Below are positions 17,963 to 26,565 of a DNA stretch of 64,000 nt, one piece after another. The notes beneath the pieces are model-generated. The model was given only the letters and a program-made list of their open reading frames with translations, ran no database searches and had not been told where the DNA came from. The DNA lies in contig NZ_CP091277.1 of assembly GCF_029633965.1 (NCBI RefSeq), positions 1,113,940 to 1,177,939 of the forward strand, read 5' to 3'. Made by a program: the position numbers and the translations under genes. This DNA comes from Methanogenium sp. S4BF. Its GTDB lineage: Archaea > Halobacteriota > Methanomicrobia > Methanomicrobiales > Methanomicrobiaceae. How positions within the stretch are numbered: position 1 is the first letter of the stretch; each line of letters begins with the position of its first letter.

Positions 17963-18788
17963 CAGAATCGCCCCACATCATGTTTTTTTCCGACCGGATT
18001 CTCTCTGAAAAACAGGTGCAGGATAACATCCATTGCACCGGATTGGTTGCTCTCCGGTACACTGACGCACCATCTTCGATAACTCTGCCCTGATGCTAAA
18101 CGTTCAGATATTTTTGATGCAAAAGTACTTCCAACAGCATTTTCGACCAGAATCGCACCCGCGTGCGCATATGGGTAAAACACGCATTTCCCGGATGAAA
18201 GTGCCGCTGTCGCTATATCTTCAGTATTATGAAACAGATTATTTACCAATACTTCAGTTCACCACCTTCATCGCGGGGGGGGGATCAGGTAAGCAATGCT
18301 TACATCTGAAGGTGAATCTGCCCGGAATGATGCCTTAATATACTACTTGCAGTCCCCTCATTAATAATAGGCTATGTTTCAATCATTGAAACAAATTATA
18401 CATAAATAGGTTTAGAGCATGTGATGAGGATAGTCAGTCAGATCGGCAGCACAACCTGCCTGACGCTATTGCTGAAAGAGTGGGCGCACATATCATCAGG
18501 CACCCGGGTGCCATCCCGGGCAGAATGGATCATCCCGCCATCGTACTGACCCTTCCTTCCGGAGTTTTATGAATCCTCCGGGAAAGTCATCATGACACAC
18601 CTCATCGTAAATCTCCCACAGAGTTTCTGAAGAAGCTCTTCAGATAGCCAGCCGGGCATTTTCTATGGCAGAAAATTGACTTCGATAAAATATCCGGGAT
18701 TCACGGATTCATATAATTCACAGAAAGAAACAGCAGAAGATGCATATCTGAAGGTCATGATATGGCACAGACAACTCTTTTTCATTAT
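17963..18788. other. Long intergenic region with palindromes and GC-rich hairpins
   Basis: No gene of recognisable family lies here. The region holds a perfect 19-base dyad (18375-18393), a TATA-like stretch (about 18396-18405) and a GC-rich downstream segment. That segment contains the self-complementary GGCACCCGGGTGCC (about 18499-18512) and a hairpin CCGGAG/CTCCGG around 18560. A 42-codon open frame starts at 18424 and has no family resemblance. An unrecognised small RNA or short peptide gene is possible, but unproven. Confidence 0.35.
18375..18393. promoter_or_regulatory. Perfect 19-base palindrome beside a TATA-like box
   Basis: TGTTTCAAT-C-ATTGAAACA is an exact inverted repeat with a one-base centre. 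It ends three bases before the AT-rich TTATACATAAATA. This geometry suits a dimeric repressor or activator site next to an archaeal core promoter on the plus strand. The regulated transcript is unknown. Confidence 0.45.
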
Positions 18789-19187
18789 TTACTCAGTTCT
18801 GTGACGGGAAAGCGCGACTTCAATTATACTGAACAGCTCCTTTTCACGGAATGGTTTTGTAAGACATCCATCAGGACTCAGGCGAATGATGCTCTGCATA
18901 ATCTCGTCATCTGAGTGGCCCGTCAGAAAGACAACAGGCACACCATACTCACTGAGAATCGTATCAGCGGTCTGTATCCCATCAAGAGCACCATCAAGCC
19001 CGATGTCCATCAGGATCAGATCAGGAGAGAAGTCTGCCATCCCGCCCAGCAATTCTTCACCGGATGAAAATGTGACAACTGAATACCCCACGTTCTGCAG
19101 AACATTCTCAAGCATCATCGAGACAATTTCCTCATCTTCAACGATGGCAAGCTTCTTTCCACAGGAGAAAACTGAGTTTCTGTTCAC
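18789..19187 (-). CDS. Stand-alone response regulator (REC only)
   Basis: Single-domain receiver of about 132 residues, with VEDEE, LILMDIGLDG containing the phospho-Asp, VVFLTGHSD and LTKPFREKEL. I prefer the GTG at 19187, which has a G-rich run (GGGGGTTG) upstream, over a TTG at 19199. The domain is closely similar to the receivers of the two REC-PAS proteins downstream, which suggests duplication and a shared kinase. It could be a phosphate relay or sink for the 1562-residue kinase (inference). Confidence 0.9.
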   Translation of the reverse strand: MNRNSVFSCGKKLAIVEDEEIVSMMLENVLQNVGYSVVTFSSGEELLGGMADFSPDLILMDIGLDGALDGIQTADTILSEYGVPVVFLTGHSDDEIMQSIIRLSPDGCLTKPFREKELFSIIEVALSRHRTE

Positions 19188-19814
19188 ACCAACCCCCAAT
19201 ATTTAACAGCTAAATACAGAACATATCTCAGACAAAGAAGATATTCATCCTATCTGAAACCGCAACATTTTTCTGTATGTACAAACGGAAAACAGTTTGG
19301 GTTTACTATTCTCCGGGACTTTGGGAAATGAAGGGTCCTCGGAATTTATCTGATGATTTTACCCCTGCACATATCTGATACTGTTCCGGCTCACGCGGTA
19401 CGACCCTGTCGATAGTGATTGGGAGAGCGGAACGAACAAAATCCCAAACAGGATTTTTCCAATTTTCCAATGTACAGACATCTGCCATCATCTTCAGGAG
19501 GATGTTCGAGAACGGATACTAAACAGATGCAAATGGATTTGCGAATCAGCCGCCACCAACAGCCCTCCATACCGGAGGTATGACAGAAATTGTCGCACAA
19601 TCGGTTTGAACGCATGCCACATCCCGTACCACTGGCATATCACCCTCACCTATCCATGCACGCCTGCCACATAAGAGAACCGTCGCTGATGCCATGCAGA
19701 ATAAATTACACCCCACAGCCGAAAAGAGACACAATGGCATTACCATCAGTGATTCAGGGATTCTCAAGCGAAGGGGGGGAACCACCCCCCGATACAGAAT
19801 TTCGGGCAGCTCAG
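19188..19814. other. Intergenic region without recognisable gene
   Basis: About 600 bases lie between a response regulator and the convergent end of the S13 lipoprotein gene's neighbourhood. Short open frames occur on both strands, but none has a family motif, a ribosome binding site or sensible codon use. I see no tRNA or repeat array. It could be a decayed gene. Confidence 0.4.
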
Positions 19815-21416
19815 TCAGAAATATGCATACATCGCAACCGCAACCCCGTTCACATCTCCGACGACCCCCTGCAGGTCATCCATTGATTCAAGTCCCGGAA
19901 CATTGTTCACATAGATGCAGAAGGTGAGATTGGTCCCTCGTTCTGTCGTCATATATCCCAAAAGTCCGCGTGAATAAACAAAGAGACTGCCCGACTGATC
20001 TCCCGCCACCGAAGTTCCGGTCTTTGCATGAATCTCTCCATATCCCGGGTCACCGGGCTGAGCTCCTGTTGCAAGGGTGCCGTCCACCCCAAGCACCGGC
20101 ATGGCATCTTTCAGGGCATTGTAATTCTCCAATTTAGCAACAGCTGAGGTGAGAGCAGTTCCCGCACGCGGGCTGATACGGTTTAGGATACTGCCTTCCC
20201 CGTCAACCAGAAGAAGCGTATCAGAATTCACACCGACCGACTCAAGATACTCCCCTTCGACATACAACCCTGCATCGACCATATCATATCCTTCATGGGC
20301 GGCAATGATTCCCAGAAGACAGTTTGCATAGAGGTTCTGGCTGACTTTGAGGGTCACTTTCGCATACTCGGAGAACGGCGGGGAGGTCAGTTCAGCGATT
20401 TTCATTTTCGCTGCATACCCACCCCTTTCAGGAAGGAGGCCGGATGGATTCTGCCCTGCTGCCGGTGCATCGACTGCAACCCCAGCATTCTCCAGCGCAT
20501 CAATAAAAAGACTGCGTGCAAACGCGGACGGAACCATGACACTGGACGTAAGGGTCACTGTTCCCGCATCAACGGGAATAACACCGTCAACTTCAATCAC
20601 CTGCTGACCGCTGTAATCCGGAATTGAAACCGACATCTCACTACCCGCAGAAGCGGTGACCACATGGTTTGCGACGGTATAGGCCGATGACTTCGGCCTC
20701 CAGTCAACGGCTGCCGGTTCACCCGGGGCTCCCGGCACAATCGTCACATCAATCAGATTGTCGTTCACCACAATCGGGGTGACAATCCCCTTGTCCATCA
20801 ACCGTGCCTCCCGGAAGAGACGGTCATCTATTGCCACATCCCCGAGGGTATGGACGCCGGATGCCGCCACCTCCTGTGCAAGAGTCTGCATTCCGGCAAG
20901 CGGGTCTGCCTCCACCAGCATGCAATGCCCAAACGCCCCGGCATCCACATGGTCCTCATTTGTATATGTGAGAGTATCTCCGGGTCCGGCCCGGCCCCCC
21001 ATCGCAAGGTCGCCTGAAGCTACCAGGACCAGATTGTCACCCGTCTGATACACCGGTGTCACAAACCGGTAGTCCGGCCCGAGAACGTCAAGGGCTGTTG
21101 CAACCGTGAAGACCTTTGTTGTTGAACCGGGAGTGAACAGTTCATCACCGTTCAGTGACAGGAGCACCTCACCGGAATCGGTGTCGCGTGCCATCGCACC
21201 CCAGGTCGAGAAACGGTATCTCTCCTGCGAGATGATGCGGTCAATTGTTTCTTTCATCACAGAAATATCTGAATTCCCAGCCGAATCGCCCCCATTATCC
21301 ACCGGCGGCGCAGTGCACCCACAGACGCATGCAACAGCAAGAAGCATCAGCACCATTCCAAAGGCAGGAGATATCCGTTTTCTCCACATTCTCATCCCAG
21401 ACCGCATCATTGCCAT
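19815..21416 (-). CDS. PBP4-like (S13) D-Ala-D-Ala carboxypeptidase lipoprotein
   Basis: Serine peptidase/penicillin-binding-type protein of 533 residues. A basic N-terminus and hydrophobic segment end in a lipobox-like VCGC with Cys34. The three active-site motifs of the family are present: STTK (Ser98 and Lys101), SQN in VSQNLYANCLL and KTG in IHAKTGTSVAG. The insertion between STTK and SQN matches DacB/PBP4. Bacterial homologues cut D-Ala-D-Ala bonds in murein. No murein genes are visible here, and Methanomicrobiales are not known to make murein, so the substrate is unclear; a D-amino-acid peptide or beta-lactam-like compound is possible. Confidence 0.88.
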   Translation of the reverse strand: MAMMRSGMRMWRKRISPAFGMVLMLLAVACVCGCTAPPVDNGGDSAGNSDISVMKETIDRIISQERYRFSTWGAMARDTDSGEVLLSLNGDELFTPGSTTKVFTVATALDVLGPDYRFVTPVYQTGDNLVLVASGDLAMGGRAGPGDTLTYTNEDHVDAGAFGHCMLVEADPLAGMQTLAQEVAASGVHTLGDVAIDDRLFREARLMDKGIVTPIVVNDNLIDVTIVPGAPGEPAAVDWRPKSSAYTVANHVVTASAGSEMSVSIPDYSGQQVIEVDGVIPVDAGTVTLTSSVMVPSAFARSLFIDALENAGVAVDAPAAGQNPSGLLPERGGYAAKMKIAELTSPPFSEYAKVTLKVSQNLYANCLLGIIAAHEGYDMVDAGLYVEGEYLESVGVNSDTLLLVDGEGSILNRISPRAGTALTSAVAKLENYNALKDAMPVLGVDGTLATGAQPGDPGYGEIHAKTGTSVAGDQSGSLFVYSRGLLGYMTTERGTNLTFCIYVNNVPGLESMDDLQGVVGDVNGVAVAMYAYF

Positions 21417-21704
21417 TCAGTTGAACGGGCATGGTTTATAGCAATAAAGATTCCGAAATTCATTTTCCAGGTAATGATATGAAAAAGCCGGATGTTTCCA
21501 AAAATCATCGGATTCACTCCAATGCCTCCATGTAGAGAGAAAATTGGAACAGCCTTTCACGACAATATATCCGGCACCAGCCGGCCTGCACTTGTGAACA
21601 GTGTCGCTCAGCTGTTATCTGAATAAAAACAGAGTCAATTTGATTGAGTTAACATGGAGCCAAGTCAACCACATTTTTATTTCAGAAACTGCAAATGTGA
21701 ACAT

Positions 21705-22529
21705 ATGAGTAAAAATCATCTCCAGGCAGTGCTTCTCATTGTCGCACTTGCCTGTTGCATGGCCTGTGGATGCACATCCGAGGCCACACCTGCAGACAGC
21801 ACCCCTGTTGCAGGAGAGTCCGCATCAGCCGAATCTCTGGTTGTCTACTGCGGCGCTGGCCTGCGTGAACCAATGGACGAAATCGCTCAGGTCTATCAGG
21901 AAAAAACCGGCACTGAGATTAAATACACGTACAGCGGCTCAGCTCAGCTGCTCTCACAGATTGAACTCCTCCAGTCAGGCGACTGCTATATGCCCGGTGC
22001 AAAGTCATACATCGACTCCGCAGCAGAGAAGGGATTCATTAACTCCAGTGAGAAGACCATCTACCATGTGCTTGCCATCGCTGTCGCACCCGGCAATCCA
22101 AAGAATATCACCACCCTTGCCGACCTGACAAAAGACGGCGTCCGTGTCGCAATCGGTGAACCCACAGGACCTGCTGTCGGCAGTGCAGCAAAGAAAATGC
22201 TGGATACGGCCGGCTGCTGGGAAGACATGCAGCACAATATTGTCGTACAGTCAGGGACCGTCAACGAACTGCTGGTCTACATGAACATGGACCAGGCAGA
22301 TGCTGCTATTATCTGGGAGGACCTCCTTGACAACTCAGACCTTGAACAGGTCGACATTCCGATTCATGAAGGGTTCATCAAAGTGATCCCCATCGGCACA
22401 CTCTCATTCTCAGAAAATCCGAAGGATGCACAGGCATTTGCTGACTTCGTCTCATCTGACGAAGGCAAGGCCATCTTTGTGAAGCACGGATTTGAGACAT
22501 ATCCCTGTGCCAAATACGGGGATGCATAA
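21705..22529 (+). CDS. modA: Molybdate/tungstate ABC transporter binding lipoprotein, copy 1
   Basis: Extracellular binding protein of 274 residues in the ModA/TupA class. A signal peptide ends in a lipobox-like ACGC, anchoring it to the membrane. The mature part has GAGLREPMDEIAQVYQEKTG and YSGSAQLLSQIELL, which carry the oxyanion-binding serines, and YMPGAKSYIDSAAEKG. The start MSKN at 21705 is chosen because the second copy begins the same way and the signal peptide then has normal length. A TATA-like CATTTTTATTTC lies about 30 bases upstream. Mo versus W preference cannot be read from the sequence. Confidence 0.9.
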   Translation: MSKNHLQAVLLIVALACCMACGCTSEATPADSTPVAGESASAESLVVYCGAGLREPMDEIAQVYQEKTGTEIKYTYSGSAQLLSQIELLQSGDCYMPGAKSYIDSAAEKGFINSSEKTIYHVLAIAVAPGNPKNITTLADLTKDGVRVAIGEPTGPAVGSAAKKMLDTAGCWEDMQHNIVVQSGTVNELLVYMNMDQADAAIIWEDLLDNSDLEQVDIPIHEGFIKVIPIGTLSFSENPKDAQAFADFVSSDEGKAIFVKHGFETYPCAKYGDA

Positions 22530-22705
22530 TTTTTTCTCTCTTTTTTGTGCTCCGGCATCATGGCATAATATCCAACAGAATCCGGCAGAAACATCACACG
22601 GATTTCAGCGTATCATGCAAATTGGCCCCCCCGTACATCGAATCATTTGGGGAATAGGCAATGATAACATCGTTCTCATACGCCCATCATTCCAGGCAGA
22701 TACGC

Positions 22706-22731
22706 CGAGTTAATCATCATCAATTAACCCG
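22706..22731. promoter_or_regulatory. Inverted repeat upstream of second modA
   Basis: CGAGTTAAT and ATTAACCCG form a dyad with eight matches in nine positions around an eight-base spacer. It stands about 20 bases before the TATA-like TTTTTATAGCAAT and about 50 bases before the modA copy 2 start. A metal-responsive regulator such as a ModE-type protein would be a natural ligand, but no such gene is in the window. Confidence 0.4.
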
Positions 22732-22779
22732 ACTGGAAATCCGGGTCTTTTTATAGCAATATCCTAAAATATTGAGCAT

Positions 22780-23598
22780 ATGAGTAAAAATTACGTGGTT
22801 TTTTTTGCCATCATAGCAGCCCTCTGCCTCTGTCTGGCATGCGGCTGCACATCTGAGGCATCAACGACACCCGATTCGCTGCAGTCCGTAACCGAAGAGA
22901 AATCATTGATTGTATACTCCGGCGCAGGACTGCGCGAACCGATGGATGAAATCGCACAGGTTTATCAGGAAAAGACTGGCACGGAGATTAAATACACATA
23001 CAGCGGTTCAGCACAGCTGCTCTCACAGATGGAGCTCCTGCAGGAAGGAGACTGCTACATGCCCGGTGCAAAAGCATACATCGATTCTGCCGCAGAGAAG
23101 GGATTCATCAACTCCAGTGAGGATGTCATCTATCATGTCCTGGCCATCGCTGTTGAACCCGGCAACCCGAAAAACATCTCCTGTCTGAAAGATCTCACGG
23201 AAGATGGTGTGACCGTCGCTATCGGTGAACCCACCGGAAATGCGGTGGGAATCGCCACCCAGAAGATCTATGAGAAGGCGGGCCTCTGGGAGGACCTGCA
23301 GGACAATATCGTCGTGCGGTCAGGCACCGTTAACGAACTTCTCGTATACATGAATATGGACCAGGCAGATGCCGCCGTCATCTGGGAGGACCTCCTTGAC
23401 AACTCAGACATCGAACAGGTGGACATCCCCCTGAATGAAGGGTTTGTCAAGGTCGTCCCGGTGGGCACCCTGACGTTCTCAGACAAGCCGGCAGAGGCAC
23501 AGGCATTTGCTGATTTCGTTGCATCAGACGAAGGAAAGGCTATCTTTGTAAAGCACGGATTTGAGACATACCCGTCTGCAAAATACGGAGATGCCTGA
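22780..23598 (+). CDS. modA: Molybdate/tungstate ABC transporter binding lipoprotein, copy 2
   Basis: Tandem paralogue of the preceding gene, 272 residues, with the same lipobox (ACGC), the same GAGLREPMDEIAQVYQEKTG and YSGSAQLLSQMELL segments and the same C-terminal FVKHGFETYP. Most of the mature protein is identical between copies; the signal peptide and short Ser/Thr linker differ. It has its own TATA-like box and dyad. Two binding proteins for one permease/ATPase suggest different expression conditions or different Mo and W affinities (inference). Confidence 0.92.
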   Translation: MSKNYVVFFAIIAALCLCLACGCTSEASTTPDSLQSVTEEKSLIVYSGAGLREPMDEIAQVYQEKTGTEIKYTYSGSAQLLSQMELLQEGDCYMPGAKAYIDSAAEKGFINSSEDVIYHVLAIAVEPGNPKNISCLKDLTEDGVTVAIGEPTGNAVGIATQKIYEKAGLWEDLQDNIVVRSGTVNELLVYMNMDQADAAVIWEDLLDNSDIEQVDIPLNEGFVKVVPVGTLTFSDKPAEAQAFADFVASDEGKAIFVKHGFETYPSAKYGDA

Positions 23599-23640
23599 AC
23601 ATTTTTCTTTTTTGCTGTGAAATTACAAGGAAATAATATG

Positions 23641-23754
23641 CATGGGTTGCGCAGTCCGAACCGAAATGAAACTGACGGCATTTCTTTACCCGCAATGGCT
23701 GCTGCAGTTCGTTTCAGGGCAGGCAACGCACCTGCATAACCCAGCTTCATTTCG
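23641..23754 (+). promoter_or_regulatory. Structured intercistronic region before trmO
   Basis: Two complementary segment pairs interleave. GGGTTG (23644-23649) and GCAG (23651-23654) pair with TAACCC (23737-23742) and CTGC (23732-23735). CGAAATGAA (23662-23670) pairs exactly with TTCATTTCG (23746-23754). That topology would be a pseudoknot. A competing hairpin GCAGG/CCTGC (23719-23723 and 23731-23735) uses part of the first pair. Such alternatives recall an RNA switch between modA copy 2 and the rest of the unit. No known riboswitch class is recognised. Confidence 0.35.
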
Positions 23755-23787
23755 AGTATCAGCAAAACCAGACCCGAGGCAGAACAT

Positions 23788-24303
23788 ATGACAGACATTG
23801 TATTCCGACCAATTGGTATTATCCACTCTGAACATACCGAGCATGAGAACACCCCGATTCAGGGGATATTCAACCCGTCACGGGGACAGATTGAGGTCTT
23901 CGTCGAATTTGCAGAAGGACTCAAAGACATTGAATCATTCTCTCACCTGATCCTCATCTATCACTTTGACCGTGCCACCGGGAAGAACCTGACCCGGAAG
24001 CCTTTCCTGGACGGAGAGAAGGAACGCGGCATCTTTGCCATCCGCCACTTCAACCGGCCGAACCCCATCGGCATATCCATCGTGAAACTGCTGGATGTGC
24101 ATGACAATATCCTGGAGATTGAGCAGGTGGACATTCTGGACGGGACGCCCCTTCTGGACATCAAACCCTATGTATATCAGTTCGACCACCGTGAGGAGGT
24201 CAAAAACGGATGGGTGGATAATACGCACATGGATGACATCGGGAAATGGAATGCCACCCCGAAAGGACTAAGAGACAAGGAGAGAACCAATCGTGAAAAG
24301 TGA
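23788..24303 (+). CDS. trmO: TrmO-like tRNA methyltransferase (TsaA/YaeB family)
   Basis: Protein of 171 residues in the TrmO family, which methylates N6-threonylcarbamoyladenosine at position 37 of some tRNAs with AdoMet. Family motifs are FRPIGIIHSEH at the N-terminus, RGIFAIRHFNRPNPIGISIV (about residues 88-107), DILDGTPLLDIKPYV and a DHREEVKNGWV segment. The ATG at 23788 follows GAGG. The permease gene overlaps its 3' end by 11 bases, so it is translated together with the transporter. Why it belongs there is not known; archaeal paralogues may act on other substrates. Confidence 0.88.
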   Translation: MTDIVFRPIGIIHSEHTEHENTPIQGIFNPSRGQIEVFVEFAEGLKDIESFSHLILIYHFDRATGKNLTRKPFLDGEKERGIFAIRHFNRPNPIGISIVKLLDVHDNILEIEQVDILDGTPLLDIKPYVYQFDHREEVKNGWVDNTHMDDIGKWNATPKGLRDKERTNREK

Positions 24304-25090
24304 CCTCCGGCGAAACTGGGTCAAGGTCACCACCATCGCGGTGGGTCTTGTTCTCACCGCTTTCATTCTCACCCTGCTCTTTCTTGTGATAACACACCCC
24401 TCTCCTGCGGCGGTGGCAGAGTCCCTGATGAGTAAGGAGATCCAGTTTGCGATCTACCTCAGCCTTGCCACATCCATCATATCCACCCTCCTGTGCGTAC
24501 TCATCGCAGTACCCGCCGCCTACGCACTGGCACGGTACAACTTCTGGGGCAAGAGCTTCGTGAGTACCATCCTTGATCTTCCTCTGGCATTGCCTCCGCT
24601 TGTTGCAGGTGTGGCACTCCTGCTCTTCTTTGGCACCACTCCCATCGGTGATGCTCTTGAGTCCATCGGGATTGTCTTTGTCTTTACCCCCCTTGGCATC
24701 ATCGTCGCCCAGTTCTTTGTGAACATGCCGTTCATGCTAAGGATTATGCGCTCAACATTCACCGATATCTCCCCCAGGTATGAATATGTGGCCTGTACTC
24801 TTGGATGCACCAACCTTCAGGCCATATGGAGAGTCACTATTCCGATGGCTGTGAACGGATTTCTCGCAGGCGCTGTCATTACCTGGGCAAAGGGCATTGG
24901 TGAATTCGGTGCGGCCCTGATGATCGCCGGCGCCACCCGCATGAAGACCGAGACACTGCCAATCTCACTCTTTCTGAATATGTCATGCGGAGAACTGGAG
25001 ATGGCCATATCTGCTGCAATCATCCTCATGGTGATCTCGGTGGTATCCCTCTACGTCTTCGAATACTTCGGAGGATCTGCGAAATTCTGA
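24293..25090 (+). CDS. modB: Molybdate/tungstate ABC transporter permease
   Basis: Membrane permease of 265 residues with about six helices. The cytoplasmic EAA-type loop is near YVACTLGCTNLQAIWRVTIP (about residues 163-182), including the Gly and Pro that contact the ATPase. The gene starts with GTG at 24293, preceded by AAGGAGAG at about ten bases, and overlaps trmO by 11 bases. It should form a homodimer with the ATPase encoded next. The sequence class is ModB/TupB, and the exact oxyanion is not decided. Confidence 0.9.
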   Translation: MKSDLRRNWVKVTTIAVGLVLTAFILTLLFLVITHPSPAAVAESLMSKEIQFAIYLSLATSIISTLLCVLIAVPAAYALARYNFWGKSFVSTILDLPLALPPLVAGVALLLFFGTTPIGDALESIGIVFVFTPLGIIVAQFFVNMPFMLRIMRSTFTDISPRYEYVACTLGCTNLQAIWRVTIPMAVNGFLAGAVITWAKGIGEFGAALMIAGATRMKTETLPISLFLNMSCGELEMAISAAIILMVISVVSLYVFEYFGGSAKF

Positions 25091-25104
25091 CACCGGTGAA
25101 CATC

Positions 25105-26163
25105 ATGCTGACAATAGAACACATATCAAAAGATTTGGGAGAGTTCATCCTCGACGATGTCTCCCTTGAAGTCAACGACGGAGAGTACTTCGTCATCATC
25201 GGGCCCACCGGTGCCGGCAAGACCATCCTTCTGGAGACCATCGCAGGAGTATACCCCCCTGATTCAGGCACCGTATCCCTCGATGGCAGGGATGTCACCT
25301 TTGTGCCGCCGCGTGAACGCAACATCACCATGGTCTATCAGGACTATATGCTCTTTCCTCACCTGACCGTTGCAGAGAATATCGGATTTGGCCTGAAGAA
25401 CCGGAAACTTCCTCCGGCTGAAATTACTGACAAGGTTGCAGCTGTGGCAGAGATCTTCGGCATCGGACACCTGCTCCACCGTTACCCGGACACCCTCTCC
25501 GGCGGAGAGCAGCAGCGGGCGGCAATATCACGGGCCATCGTCCTCGAACCCTCAATCCTGCTCCTGGACGAGCCCCTGAGTGCTCTGGACGGGCAGACAC
25601 GTGAGCGACTCAGGGCTGAACTTAAACGCCTGCATGCCGCCTTCAGGACAACAATCATCCATATCACCCATAACTTTGAGGAGGTGTTTTCCCTTTCATC
25701 ACGGGTGGCCGTGATGCACCAGGGCAGGGTCCTGCAGGTCGGGACCCCGGACGAGGTATTCCGGCACCCCAACTCAGCGTTTGTTGCAGAGTTCGTCGGC
25801 GTCCAGAATATCTTTCGGGGCACCTGCACGGAAACAGACGGCCTATCGGTGGTTCGTGTGGAGGGGGAAGACGGTCCCCACCTCATCTGTTCGTCCCTCT
25901 GCACCGCCAGCGCCGGGGTCACGGCAACCGTCCGGCCGGAAGACATCATGGTCTCACGTTCCAGAATCGAATCCACCGCACGGAATTGCTTTGCAGGCAC
26001 CATCACCGATGTGGCAGATAACGGTTCGATGGTTCGGTTATCCGTCGATACCGGTTTGCCCTTCATTGCCGCAGTAACCCGGCAGGGATGGTACGCACTT
26101 GGTGCAGAGATCGGAGATACCGTATATCTGACAGTTATGGCGCAGTCCGTCCATATATTCTAA
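25105..26163 (+). CDS. modC: Molybdate/tungstate ABC transporter ATPase
   Basis: ABC ATPase of 352 residues. Walker A is GPTGAGKT (33-40), the signature is LSGGEQQR, Walker B is ILLLDEPLSALD, and the switch His is in IIHITHNFEE. The C-terminal ~120 residues form a MOP/TOBE-like domain (ATVRPEDIMVSRSR; DVADNGSMVRLSV) that in the family can sense oxyanion. The ATG at 25105 gives the standard N-terminus MLTIEHISK; a GTG three codons earlier is possible. It lies 14 bases after the permease gene. Confidence 0.92.
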   Translation: MLTIEHISKDLGEFILDDVSLEVNDGEYFVIIGPTGAGKTILLETIAGVYPPDSGTVSLDGRDVTFVPPRERNITMVYQDYMLFPHLTVAENIGFGLKNRKLPPAEITDKVAAVAEIFGIGHLLHRYPDTLSGGEQQRAAISRAIVLEPSILLLDEPLSALDGQTRERLRAELKRLHAAFRTTIIHITHNFEEVFSLSSRVAVMHQGRVLQVGTPDEVFRHPNSAFVAEFVGVQNIFRGTCTETDGLSVVRVEGEDGPHLICSSLCTASAGVTATVRPEDIMVSRSRIESTARNCFAGTITDVADNGSMVRLSVDTGLPFIAAVTRQGWYALGAEIGDTVYLTVMAQSVHIF

Positions 26164-26565
26164 TTTTTATCTCACTCAATCCCGAATTATTACCCATATG
26201 TTCCATATGTGCGGCACCTCCCTGAAAACAACCCAAAACCCCCCCCCACCACGCACCATGATCTGCGCAAACATATGGGCAGGGGGTCCTGTGCCACCCG
26301 TCTGTCAACAACAATTTAAAACACAGGGGGGCACGACTGGTTTATTTATGGCAAAAACGATTATATTTGATGAAATTCATAAAAATTTTTAAAATTTAAA
26401 AATGGCTTTAATTGAACCAATTTCAAAAATAAAAATAATAATGGCTCAAAATACAATTTAGTGACCGAATATTTGAATAAACAGATTTCTGCCCAATTAT
26501 AATCAACAAAACCATTAAATCTTCAATTAAATGATGTATTCTTACAACATTATGTCGGAGTAGAC
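26164..26565. other. AT-rich intergenic region with CATATG-type elements
   Basis: No gene is seen. The first part holds, on the minus strand, GCACATATG and CATATGGGTAAT (26190-26212), which resemble the shared motif upstream of the NifX-like and DUF5320 genes. From about 26340 the sequence becomes very A/T-rich, as in archaeal promoter regions, and leads into the SpeD-like gene, which has GGAG before its ATG. Confidence 0.45.

Noticed and set aside
17959-18249. Minus-strand open frame of 96 codons ending at the start of the giant histidine kinase gene
   Set aside because: Its overlap with the kinase start looks operon-like, but the product shows no family motif, its start lacks a good ribosome binding site, and its amino-acid make-up is rich in Ser/Cys/Arg as in chance frames.
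18417-18480. GTGATGA near a CTGA, resembling a C/D box guide RNA
   Set aside because: No proper C' and D' boxes with guide spacing are present; a C/D sRNA cannot be supported.
19200-19814. Possible transposase relic in the region before the S13 lipoprotein gene
   Set aside because: Several frames were read on both strands, but no DDE or zinc-finger motif, inverted ends or target duplication was found.
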